Made by a program: the position numbers and the translations under genes. The notes beneath the pieces were generated by a model. It saw only the letters and a program-made list of their open reading frames with translations, had not been told where the DNA came from and did no database searches. Below, in pieces: positions 1 through 7,158 of a stretch of 7,928 nucleotides of DNA; within the stretch, counting starts at the first letter, position 1, and the number at the start of each line of letters is the position of its first letter. The stretch is from Bacteroidales bacterium (GTDB lineage Bacteria; Bacteroidota; Bacteroidia; Bacteroidales; JAAUTT01): contig JAAUTT010000174.1 in NCBI GenBank assembly GCA_012031335.1, positions 1-7,928 of the forward strand, in the 5' to 3' direction.

Positions 1-2378
1 TCAGCCCCGGCACCATAACCCTTGATAATCATTGGTTGCTCATAATAACGTTCAGTGGTAAGGGTAATAATATTATTGCTTCCCTCCAGATGGTAAAAAG
101 GGATGATCGGACGACACTTCTTTTAAGGCAATGGAAGGTTTTCCATGATCGAGTGAAGCAACAAACCGCCATTTTTTATTTTCACTTTCAAGCACTTTTC
201 TTCTTTTTTCAAAATCTGCATCATAATCTTTTACCTTCAGCCAAAAATCATCCAGGGAACCCGTAAAACATTCGTCGGGCAGAAAGGTATTAATTTCGAC
301 TTCGTCTCTTTCGGTTGTATAGCCCGATTCCCGGGCAAGGATAAGAAGTTTCCGCACAACATCGGTGCCGCTCAGGTCAATTCTGGGATCGGGCTCCGAA
401 TAACCTTTTTCTTTGGCCAGTTGAATGGTTTTACTTAAAGGTACATCATTGCTTAGGGTATTAAAGATAAAGTTCAAAGTACCGGAAACAACTGCTTCAA
501 TTTTAAGAATTTTATCACCACTCCGGATCAGGTCGTTAATGGTATTGATAATAGGTAATCCGGCACCTACATTGGTTTCGAACATAAAACGTACTCCTTT
601 CTTTTGGCCTTACTTTTCAGATGGCTGTAAACGGAGTATTCGGACGAACATGCAATTTTATTGGCAGTAACAACCGAAATATAATAATCGAAAACCTTGT
701 GATAAATCGAAGAAACATTTTCATTGGCAGTACAATCGATTAAAACACTGTTGCGCAGATTAAGCTTTGCCATTTGCATTACAAAATCGTCGATTACATA
801 AGGAACGCTTTCTTCAGCAAATTCCTCCCTGTATTTTCAAGGTCAATTCCATCATCTTTTATCAGCATCCTGCGCGAGTTTGCGATACCGACTACATTAA
901 TTTTCAATCGGTGATCTTCCAGCAGGCTGTTTTGCTGACGCAATATCTGGTTTAACAAACTGCTGCCCACATTCCCGATTCCCACCAGAAAAAGATGCAG
1001 CTCCTTGAAATGCGAAAGAAAGAAACCTTCGTGAATAGAATTCAAAGCCTTCCGCAAGCTTATTTTTCGAATTACAACAGAAATATTAAGCTCCGACGAG
1101 CCTTGTGCGGTAGCAATTACACTAACCCCATTTCTTGCAAGGGAAGAAAAGAGTCCCGAAGATATCCCTGGGGTATTTTTCATTCTTTCGCCCACGATAG
1201 CAATAATCGAAAGATCATCTTCCATGGTTATTTTGATTTCATTCCGGATATATACTTCCGTTTGAAATTCTTCTTCAATGGCTTCCTTGGCTTTGGGCGC
1301 ATCTAAAGGACTTACGGCAACACTGATAGAATATTCGGAAGATGCTTGTGTAATAAGGATAACATTCGATTTACTCTTGGCCAGTGCCCTGAAAACTCTC
1401 ATGGAAATACCCGAAACACCTACCATTCCCGCACCCTGAATGGTGATCATAGAAATATCGTCGATAGACGAGATGCCTTTAATCGGGGCATTGATATTGC
1501 TTTCGAGGTTATTGCCAATATAAGTGCCTTTTGCCTGAGGGTTAAAAGTATTTTTTATGGCAACCGGGATATTTTTTTTATAAACCGGATGAATTGTAGG
1601 CGTATAAACAACCTTAGCACCAAAATGCGAAAGTTCGATAGCCTACTGCATAAGTTAGGGGTATCAATTGCATAAGCTTTTGGAACCTTACGGGGATCAG
1701 CAGTCATAAAGCCATCCACATCGGTCCAGATTTCGAGAACACTGGCATTCAGAGCAGCGGCAACGATAGCTGCAGTATAATCCGAACCACCTCGTCCCAG
1801 GGTGGTTGTTTCATCTGTTTCGTTACGGGCAATAAAACCAGGAATAACAGGTATATAATCGAGTATTGAAAAGTGACGTGAAATCAAATCGTCAGTTAAG
1901 TCAAAATCCACTTTTGCATTACCATAATTGGAATTAGTGCGAATAAAAGTACGGGAATCGTGAAACCTGCCTTTATTTATCACATGCGATAAAATATAGG
2001 CCGAAAGGTGTTCACCGAAGCTTAAAATAAAATCGCTGGTTTAGGGGTAAGATCTTTTAACAGGTAAACACCGTTCAAAATGTCTTCAAGTTCATTTACA
2101 AGAAGTTTTACCTGTGCCAGAATCGAGCTTTGAATGCGTGGATCGATAAGTTCGCGCACTGCCGACAAATGGCGAAGTTCGAGCTGGGAAAGTTCAGTGT
2201 GGTAAGTATCATCCCGCTCTACAGCCATTCTGGACATTCGGATTAATTGGTCTGTGACTCCCTGAAATGCTGAAACTACAACTATGCAGCTTTCCTGCTG
2301 CGATCCAACAATGTCTTTAACCAATCGGATTCTGTCGGGACTACCCACCGAAGAACCTCCGAATTTTAATACTTTCAT
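1..2378 (-). CDS. thrA: Bifunctional aspartokinase I / homoserine dehydrogenase I, 3'-truncated by window edge, six apparent single-base indels
   Basis: This cytoplasmic enzyme phosphorylates aspartate and, in its second half, reduces aspartate semialdehyde to homoserine, the first and third steps of the threonine/methionine branch. Reading across six indels gives 792 continuous residues with no net frame change. The aspartokinase domain (about 1-295) opens with KFGGSSVG and has GRGGSDYTA near 196. Two ACT regulatory domains follow (about 308-380 and 388-450), the usual site of threonine feedback. The homoserine dehydrogenase domain has the NAD(P) motif VGIGNVG (465-471), TANK (Lys574) and [17 protein letters not shown] (661-678, with Lys677). 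The inferred errors are a lost base at 2040-2042, extra bases at 1658-1661 and 1645, lost bases near 833 and 596-597, and an extra base at 95-99. The family is about 810-820 residues long, so only a short C-terminus is missing at the left edge. The ATG lies 26 bases after the attenuator's T-run and has no Shine-Dalgarno sequence. Confidence 0.95.
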
Positions 2379-2404
2379 AAACTTACTTTTTAAAAATTAA
2401 ACAT

Positions 2405-2440
2405 AAAAAAAGCGGCCGGACCACTGAACATCCAGCCGCC
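2405..2440 (-). terminator. Intrinsic terminator (attenuator) before thrA
   Basis: On the minus strand, GCGGCTGGA (2439-2431), a 10-base loop and TCCGGCCGC (2420-2412) form a 9-bp GC-rich stem followed by seven T (2411-2405). One stem pair is G-U as RNA from this strand but a C-A mismatch from the other, which supports minus-strand use. The hairpin lies between the threonine-rich leader peptide and the thrA start, so if it forms it stops transcription before thrA. A leader segment at 2486-2480 can pair with its 5' arm and prevent it forming. Confidence 0.88.
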
Positions 2441-2486
2441 GGTATACAAATTATCTATTACGATTTTTAGTGATTGCCAGGCTGGA
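2431..2486 (-). promoter_or_regulatory. Predicted antiterminator pairing of the thr attenuator
   Basis: TCCAGCC at 2486-2480, within leader codons Phe31-Pro33, is perfectly complementary to GGCTGGA at 2437-2431, the inner part of the terminator's 5' arm. The two structures are mutually exclusive. A ribosome stalled on the Thr codons (codons 9-18, 2553-2524) would leave 2486-2480 free, giving the antiterminator and thrA expression. A ribosome reaching the stop at 2467 would cover it and let the terminator form. The complementarity is seen; the mechanism is inferred from classical amino-acid operon attenuation. I found no convincing segment-1 partner for a protector hairpin. Confidence 0.65.
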
Positions 2487-2577
2487 AACTCCCCTTTGTG
2501 AACATGACCATAGAACGGCTGCGTGTTCGCATCGTTGTAACGGTAGTTACTGTAAGGTTAAAACTTGTTGTTTCCAT
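2467..2577 (-). CDS. thrL: Threonine operon leader peptide, 36 aa
   Basis: This short reading frame starts at ATG 2577 and ends at TAA 2469-2467. Nine of its 36 residues are Thr (positions 3, 4, 9, 11, 12, 14, 15, 18 and 27), and six of them fall in codons 9-18 (TVTTVTTMRT). It begins METTSFNL and ends MFTKGSFQPGNH, with an RTRSRS stretch between. There is no Ile codon, unlike the Thr/Ile leader of enterobacteria, but there are three Val and four Met. It sits 89 bases upstream of thrA and is followed by an intrinsic terminator, which is the arrangement of an attenuator leader whose translation senses charged tRNA-Thr. The peptide probably has no function once released. The symbol is given by role and position; the sequence does not resemble enterobacterial ThrL beyond the Thr run. 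Confidence 0.85.
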   Translation of the reverse strand: METTSFNLTVTTVTTMRTRSRSMVMFTKGSFQPGNH

Positions 2578-2597
2578 CTGAATGAATAATGATTATA

Positions 2598-2631
2598 AAA
2601 ATCTTGTTACCATTGCTGATAACAAGATTTT
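2598..2631 (-). promoter_or_regulatory. Perfect 12-bp inverted repeat upstream of the thr leader (fabD terminator, 5' UTR hairpin or operator)
   Basis: Arms 2598-2609 and 2620-2631 are perfect reverse complements around a 10-base spacer, with core CTTGTTA/TAACAAG. On the minus strand the second arm runs into five T, so it could be a weak terminator for fabD, whose stop lies 118 bases upstream. It also ends only 20 bases before the leader ATG, leaving no room for a promoter between them. The thr leader promoter must therefore overlap or precede it, making an operator or 5' UTR hairpin equally possible. I saw no good TAnnTTTG box here. The rest of this stretch, 2632-2748, is AT-rich and shows no gene. 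Confidence 0.5.
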
Positions 2632-2748
2632 GCTAAATAAAGAAAAATTCCTGAATAAAAAAAGAATTATTCCATTGATTAATAATTTGAGCCAATGCGA
2701 AGTCTTCCGAACCTTTACCACTTGATTGAAAACGCTGGGAAATTTTAC

Positions 2749-3635
2749 TTAAAAAGTAATTAAGGCGCTTTCAGCAGTAACTGTAGGGTCAACTTTCTTG
2801 ATCAAACCCTGCAATACTTTACCAGGACCAACTTCCACGAATTCCTTTGCACCTCCGGCAACCATATTTTTAGCTGTCTGAGTCCACCGAACAGGAGCTG
2901 TAAGCTGATCGATAAGATTTTTTTGTATGACTTTAGGATCGGTTGTTGGAAGCGCATTTACATTTTGGTAAACCGGACAAAGGGGAGTACTGAATGTAGT
3001 TTCGCTGATTGCTTTTCGAGTTCCACACGGGCTGGTTCCATAAGGGGTGAGTGAAAAGCTCCACCTACAGGAAGTTTTAAAGCACGTTTGGCTCCTCTTT
3101 CTTTCAACTTCTCGCAGGCAGCATCTATGCCTTCGTTACTTCCTGAAATCACGAGCTGACCGGGACAGTTGTAATTTGCAGCAACAACAACTTCATCAAT
3201 CGAGGCACAAACTTCTTCAACAATGGCATCGTCGAGGCCAAGTACAGCAGCCATTGTCGACGGACGTGCTTCGCAGGCCTTTTGCATGGCCATGGCTCGT
3301 TTCGAAACAAGTACCAATCCATCTTCGAATAATAAGGTTCCATTGGCTACCAGAGCAGAAAACTCTCCGAGAGAGTGCCCGGCAACCATATCAGGTTTAA
3401 AATTTTCGCCCAATACTTTGGCCATAATAACCGAATGAAGAAATATTGCGGGTTGGGTTACTTTGGTTTGTTTCAGATCTTCGTCAGTACCTGCAAACAT
3501 AAGGTCGGTAATGCGGAAGCCCAGGATCTGGTTCGCTTTTTCAAAAAGGTCTTTTGCAAGAGGAGAATTGTCGTATAAATCTTTTCCCATTCCTACAAAT
3601 TGTGCTCCCTGTCCGGGGAATACGTAAGCTTTCAT
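2749..3635 (-). CDS. fabD: Malonyl-CoA:ACP transacylase, one apparent frameshift
   Basis: FabD moves malonyl groups from CoA to acyl carrier protein, supplying the extender unit for type II fatty acid synthesis in the cytoplasm. The N-terminus has the family motif FPGQGAQ (6-12). The nucleophile Ser88 is in GHSLGEFSAL, Arg113 follows SK, and the catalytic His195 is in GGAFHSPL. The frame breaks in the T-run at 3013-3016 (plus-strand view), where one base appears lost. Past it the protein resumes as ISETTFSTPLCPVYQNVNAL and continues through VEVGPGKVLQGLIKK to a TAA at 2751-2749. The corrected length is 295 residues, normal for the family. Without correction it would stop early at 2958 after 225 residues. 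It lies between thrC and thrA but has no role in threonine synthesis, and appears to have its own promoter. Confidence 0.93.
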
Positions 3636-3682
3636 CCGTTTAAATTTAATTAATATTAATTCTACAGTCTAAATTTGAACCG

Positions 3683-3712
3683 CAAAAATAAGGAGATATG
3701 TCAGAAATTAAA
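3683..3712 (-). promoter_or_regulatory. Candidate fabD promoter (Bacteroidota type)
   Basis: TATTTTTG at 3690-3683 fits the Bacteroidota -7 consensus TAnnTTTG exactly. A TTTA at 3712-3709, 18 bases upstream, is a partial match to the -33 TTTG box. Transcription would start near 3676, about 40 bases before the fabD ATG. AT-rich sequence gives such matches by chance, so this is only a prediction. Confidence 0.42.
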
Positions 3713-3736
3713 CCAACAGCATCAAAAATTATAATT

Positions 3737-3753
3737 CTTCTGTACATCAGAAG
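3737..3753 (-). terminator. Weak hairpin after thrC, possible terminator
   Basis: CTTCTG and CAGAAG form a 6-bp stem with a 5-base loop, 12 bases after the thrC stop codon. AT-rich sequence with a run of five T (3729-3725 on the minus strand) follows. The stem is short and the T-run is not adjacent, so termination may be partial or absent. Confidence 0.3.
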
Positions 3754-3765
3754 TTAATACCAAAG

Positions 3766-5064
3766 TTATTTCAGGCTATGCAGGTATTCCTTTAAATCTT
3801 CGTAACGGTTCGAAAGTGGTGTTGTTTTACTTTGTCCTTCAATAAATTTCTGAAGTTTCAGAGGAATTTCTATTTTCCTGCCTATAATAGGCTCAACATT
3901 ATCGAGGAATTTGGCAGGATGGGCAGTTTCGAGGAAAACCCCGTGTCCTGAATGCGACGACATATAATTTTTTAATGCTGCATAACCAATAGCGCCATGA
4001 GGGTCGAGCAAATAACCCTGCTTTTCGAGCGTTTCTTTTACAATAGCTTTAACTTCGGTATCGGTAAACCTGTAACCGGTTATTTCCTTAGCAATGGCAT
4101 CGTGCGAATGATTAAACATATGAGCTATCCGCACAAAATTACTGGGATTACCCACATCCATGGCATTTGAAAGAGTAGAAACCGATGCACGGGGTTCAAA
4201 AACAGAGGTTTCGAGATATTGGGGTACAATATCGTTAATATTTGTTGCTGCAATAAAATGTTTAATAGGGATACCCATTGCTTTGGCAAACAATCCTGCT
4301 GTAAGATTACCAAAGTTACCGCTTGGAACAGCTACTATGACTTCGGGATTTATAGCAGAAATTTGCGAATAAGCATAAGCATAATAAAAGGATTGTGGAA
4401 TGAGTCTGCCGAGGTTTATTGAATTCGCCGAGGTTAAAACCAACCGGTTATGAAAATCCTTATCAAGAAAGGCCTGTTTAACAAGCCGCTGACAGTCGTC
4501 GAAAGTTCCTTCCACTTCGAGGGCTGTTATATTTTTACCGAGAGTTGTAAACTGCTTTTCCTGGATCTTGGTAACCAGTCCTTTGGGAAAAAGTACATGA
4601 ACCTTAATACCCGGTACACCGAGAAAACCATTGGCCACTGCACTGCCAGTATCGCCCGATGTGGCTACAAGAACATGAATTTCCTGATCCATATCTTTAG
4701 TAAAATAGGCAAGAACACGAGCCATAAAACGTGCTCCAAAATCTTTGAAAGCAAGCGTAGGTCCATGAAAAAGCTCCAATACCGAAATGTTATCCTGAAT
4801 TGAGACCAATGGAACATCAAAATTCAAGGCTTCAGCAATAATTCTGTGCAAATGGTCGCCAGTAATATCTTCTTCCATAAAAGGTCTTGCCATTTCAAAA
4901 GCCATTTCCTGAAAAGACAATTGCTGAATTTTATCCAAAACCTCTCCTGATAAACGAGGCATTTTAACCGGCATATATAATCCGTTATCGTCTGCAAGAC
5001 CTTTCAATACAGCATCTTTGAGACCAACAACTTCATTGGGATTATTTGTACTGCAAAACTTCAT
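3766..5064 (-). CDS. thrC: Threonine synthase
   Basis: This pyridoxal-phosphate enzyme converts O-phosphohomoserine to threonine, the last step of the pathway begun by ThrA. The 432-residue frame is intact and of the usual length for the E. coli-type enzyme. The N-terminal domain (about 1-80) has the typical DNGLYMP segment. The cofactor lysine is Lys107 in GPTLAFKDFGARF, followed by the PLP-binding loops ATSGDTGSA (134-142) and VPSGNFGN (246-253). The C-terminal part includes DPHGAIGYAAL and ETAHPAKF. The ATG at 5064 begins MKFCSTNNPNE, as expected for the family, after an AT-rich leader without a Shine-Dalgarno sequence. The gene lies upstream of fabD and thrA on the same strand. It has no visible threonine leader of its own, so it may be regulated separately from thrA. 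A homoserine kinase gene, which makes its substrate, is not in the window. Confidence 0.97.
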   Translation of the reverse strand: MKFCSTNNPNEVVGLKDAVLKGLADDNGLYMPVKMPRLSGEVLDKIQQLSFQEMAFEMARPFMEEDITGDHLHRIIAEALNFDVPLVSIQDNISVLELFHGPTLAFKDFGARFMARVLAYFTKDMDQEIHVLVATSGDTGSAVANGFLGVPGIKVHVLFPKGLVTKIQEKQFTTLGKNITALEVEGTFDDCQRLVKQAFLDKDFHNRLVLTSANSINLGRLIPQSFYYAYAYSQISAINPEVIVAVPSGNFGNLTAGLFAKAMGIPIKHFIAATNINDIVPQYLETSVFEPRASVSTLSNAMDVGNPSNFVRIAHMFNHSHDAIAKEITGYRFTDTEVKAIVKETLEKQGYLLDPHGAIGYAALKNYMSSHSGHGVFLETAHPAKFLDNVEPIIGRKIEIPLKLQKFIEGQSKTTPLSNRYEDLKEYLHSLK

Positions 5065-5084
5065 TTTAATAAATTTTAAGGGCG

Positions 5085-5117
5085 CAAATATACAAAATAT
5101 GCTGTTGAATGATAAAA
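5085..5117 (-). promoter_or_regulatory. Candidate thrC promoter (Bacteroidota type)
   Basis: TATATTTG at 5092-5085 is an exact fit to the -7 box TAnnTTTG. TTTT at 5117-5114, 21 bases upstream, is a 3-of-4 match to the -33 box. The start of transcription would be near 5078, giving a short 5' UTR of about 14 bases with no room for a leader peptide. An 8-bp inverted repeat (5106-5128) overlaps the -33 region. Confidence 0.5.
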
Positions 5118-5128
5118 GTCATCATTCA
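5106..5128. repeat. 8-bp inverted repeat over the thrC -33 region, possible operator
   Basis: TGAATGAT (5106-5113) and ATCATTCA (5121-5128) are perfect reverse complements with a 7-base spacer. Relative to the predicted thrC start it spans about -28 to -50, a place where a repressor would block RNA polymerase. No regulator gene is evident nearby, and AT-rich sequence produces short palindromes by chance. Confidence 0.35.
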
Positions 5129-5372
5129 GATTCCATTTCATTATTTTTTTATTCAAAACGGATAGATGGAATAAATCTTTAAGATCAAATGACTTGATAA
5201 TTGAATAATATCATGCATTCAAATCATTATTTGCTTCTGCTTTTTACTTTTAGGTATTACAGTTACGATACTTACAATTTTTTAAGTGTAAAATATATTA
5301 TTAAAACGAAAAATTAGATAATTTTATCGCATCGCTTAAGTGCCTAAAAAACATAAACAAACAATATTAAAA

Positions 5373-5972
5373 ATGGACATTCCCTTTGTAGATCAACTAC
5401 TTGTTAATAACATCAAAAAAGGGGATGTTAGTTCGTTTGAAATAGTATTTAAGCGATATTATAAAAAACTATGTGTTTATGCTGAAGATTTTGTAAAGGA
5501 AAAATCTATGGCCGAAGAAATTGTTTCGGACATTTTTTATAAATTATGGGAGAACAGGGAGAATATTCACATTTCGGGATCGATTCAGGCATACCTTTTT
5601 GCAAGTGTACACAACAATAGTATTAAATATCTCGAACATTTAAAGGTTTTAAAAAGGTACAACGAATTTGCAACCAAAGCACTTCAAAACCAGGAGTTAT
5701 TAAACGTCTCAGGAAGTTACCCCATTGCAAACCTTATTTCCAAAGAAATTGAAGCTGATATTAATAAGGCTATTGAAGCTTTGCCCGATCAATGTAAACA
5801 GATTTTCTGCATGCATCGTTTTAAAGATCTCAGTTATGAAGAAATTGCACAGAAAATGGATTTATCTATAAATACTGTCAGAACTCAAATGATGAGAGCA
5901 TTGAAAAAGCTCAGGGAAAGTCTCAAGGAATATCTTCCTTGCTTTGTTTTTCTAATACTCAACATTTTTTAA
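5373..5972 (+). CDS. ECF-family RNA polymerase sigma factor, FecI-like, Bacteroidota type
   Basis: This alternative sigma factor directs RNA polymerase to a small set of promoters, and is normally held inactive by the FecR protein encoded next to it. Of the 199 residues, about 25-91 form region 2, with AEEIVSDIFYKLWENRE and QAYLFASVHNNSIKYL typical of the Bacteroidota ECF group. Residues about 132-183 form region 4, where LSYEEIAQKMDLSINTVRTQ is the helix-turn-helix that reads the -35 element. The start was placed at ATG 5373, giving MDIPFVDQLL. A GTG at 5340 would add 11 lysine-rich residues and is less likely. The hydrophobic tail CFVFLILNIF is outside the sigma fold. The stop is 2 bases before the first fecR gene, so the two are probably translationally coupled. 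The target genes, often a SusC/SusD-type transporter, are not visible here. Confidence 0.93.
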   Translation: MDIPFVDQLLVNNIKKGDVSSFEIVFKRYYKKLCVYAEDFVKEKSMAEEIVSDIFYKLWENRENIHISGSIQAYLFASVHNNSIKYLEHLKVLKRYNEFATKALQNQELLNVSGSYPIANLISKEIEADINKAIEALPDQCKQIFCMHRFKDLSYEEIAQKMDLSINTVRTQMMRALKKLRESLKEYLPCFVFLILNIF

Positions 5973-5974
5973 GC

Positions 5975-7084
5975 ATGGAAGAAAATTTACACGATAATAT
6001 CCCTGAACAAATACCCGATATCTTTTCGCAAGGGTTAAATCCTGCAGACCGGGAACAAATAAATACCTGGATTTCGGAAAATACGGATAATAAAAAACTC
6101 TTATCGGAATTTTCTGCCATATGGTCGGCGGCAGGTATAGCAGGAAAAACTGATGAATACGACGAAAATAAAAGCCTGGGACAGATTTAAACCAGGAATG
6201 AAAACAGATGAACCTGAAACCAGATCCAACTGGTGGAAATATGCTGCAACAGCTGTAATTTTTACCATGTTAGGATCCTTCTTATATTACTATTTTTCTA
6301 ACCTACCCACACCTGTTAAACTTACCTATCAGGAGATTTTTGTACCCTATGGCTCTACCTCAAGGATTATACTTCCCGATGGTTCATCGGTATGGCTTAA
6401 TGCCGGAAGTTTCTTAAAATACAATAATAATTACAATGTTACCAACCGCAATGTTTTTGTAAAAGGGGAAGCCTTTTTTGAAGTTGAAAAGAATGGTGAA
6501 CTAAATTTCGTTGTGACAACTCCGGGAATGGAAGTGAAGGCAGTAGGTACCAAATTCAATGTAAAAGCATACCCTGAAGAAAAAACTGTTACAGCAGCGG
6601 TGGTAGAAGGCAAAATTGAAGTTCAAAGCTTAATGCAAAGCGGTAAAAAGTCGGGTGAATTATTACTTTCATCAAATCAGGCGGTATCTCTCGAAAAAGA
6701 ATACACAGAACCGCCTTTGTCAGATCCTCAGAAAATCAGAACAGGCAAAGAAAAAGAAATAATTAACCAGATAAATCCTTCCAAAATACTCCGGATTGAA
6801 AATCAGATTAATGTCGAATCGCTGATTATGTGGCGTAATGGAATATTAATTATTGAGCGCGAAAACTGGGTTCACTCGCAGTCAAACTCGAACGAAGGTA
6901 TAATGTTAAAATACAATTCCTGGATGAAAGTCTTAAAAATTACGTATTTAGCGGAATCTTAAAAGACGAAACCTTCGAACAGGTAATTGATGTAATACGA
7001 CTCACTTCTCCGGTAAAATTTACAATTGAGGGCAACTCTGTACAATTAATGGAAGATAAGTCCCTGAGAAACAAAATAAAATAA
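5975..7084 (+). CDS. FecR-family anti-sigma factor, first copy, two compensating indels
   Basis: FecR proteins span the inner membrane, bind the partner sigma factor with the cytoplasmic N-terminus and receive a signal from a TonB-dependent outer-membrane receptor through the periplasmic part. Correcting an extra A at 6170-6173 and a lost T near 6867 gives 369 residues ending at TAA 7082-7084. The N-terminal cytoplasmic part is about 1-85. One membrane segment lies at about 87-106 (WWKYAATAVIFTMLGSFLYY). The periplasmic FecR domain (about 118-217) includes LPDGSSVWLNAGS, VKGEAFFEV and VGTKFNVKAYP. The C-terminal domain of the DUF4974 type (about 285-358) contains MWRNGILIIERENLGSLA and ends near VKFTIEGNSVQL. 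The region between the FecR and C-terminal domains is polar and lysine-rich. Uncorrected, the gene would look like two fragments. It follows the sigma gene by 2 bases and is its most likely partner. Confidence 0.92.
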
Positions 7085-7102
7085 TTATTTTAAAAATAAT
7101 TA
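7082..7102 (+). terminator. AT-only palindrome at the end of the first fecR, possible weak terminator
   Basis: TAATTATTTT (7082-7091) and AAAATAATTA (7093-7102) are perfect reverse complements around one central A, and the palindrome includes the fecR stop codon. It is followed by five T at 7105-7109. As a hairpin it would contain no G-C pair, so it is weak. If it works, it would separate the sigma-fecR pair from the second fecR. Confidence 0.28.
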
Positions 7103-7158
7103 AATTTTTGTCACATTTCTTTCAGGACTTCCGGTCTTATATCTAAAACAAGATAAAG
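7103..7158 (+). promoter_or_regulatory. Promoter-like intergenic motif before the second fecR
   Basis: This gap has a T-rich start (TTTTTGTCACATTTCTTTC), then AGGACTTCCGGTCTTATATC (7124-7143), which is much richer in G and C than its surroundings, then A-rich sequence up to the start codon. The layout resembles the spacers seen before fecR or transporter genes in other Bacteroidota sigma/anti-sigma loci, and may be a promoter, perhaps one used by the neighbouring ECF sigma factor. That resemblance is from memory, and no -35/-10 pair could be fixed with confidence. Confidence 0.33.

Larger units (their letters stand above)
5065..5372. other. Divergent intergenic region between thrC and the sigma factor gene
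   Basis: These 308 AT-rich bases separate genes transcribed in opposite directions, so both promoters must lie here. The thrC side has a good -7 box and an inverted repeat. On the sigma side I found only partial matches: ATTATTTG at 5226-5233 with a TTG 22 bases upstream, and TAATTTTA at 5319-5326. Neither is strong enough to call. I saw no reading frame, RNA gene or strong terminator in the region. Confidence 0.6.

Noticed and set aside
1346..1675. Plus-strand open frame of 109 codons opposite thrA
   Set aside because: It lies antisense to well-conserved aspartokinase and ACT-domain coding sequence and shows no recognisable protein features. The same holds for 995-1306 and 425-670.
2655..2680. 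AT-rich inverted repeat GAATAA/TTATTC with a T-run upstream of the thr leader
   Set aside because: The stem is 6 bp without a GC core in low-complexity sequence, too weak to call a terminator or operator.
3047..3400. Plus-strand open frame opposite fabD
   Set aside because: It is antisense to the catalytic Ser and His region of fabD, and its composition looks like a reverse-frame shadow.
4450..4803. Plus-strand open frame of 117 codons opposite thrC
   Set aside because: It is a shadow of an intact, motif-complete threonine synthase on the other strand.
5190..5240. Sigma-gene promoter formed by TTG at 5201 and ATTATTTG at 5226
   Set aside because: The -7 box has two mismatches and the 22-base spacing is long, so it is not distinguishable from AT-rich background.
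5340..5372. GTG start extending the sigma factor by 11 residues
   Set aside because: ATG at 5373 gives the usual N-terminus for the family. The extension is lysine-rich and not part of the sigma-2 domain.
6170..6867. Programmed frameshifting in the first fecR or in thrA
   Set aside because: No slippery heptamer with a downstream structure was seen at the break points. Errors of both signs occur in several unrelated genes, which fits sequencing noise.
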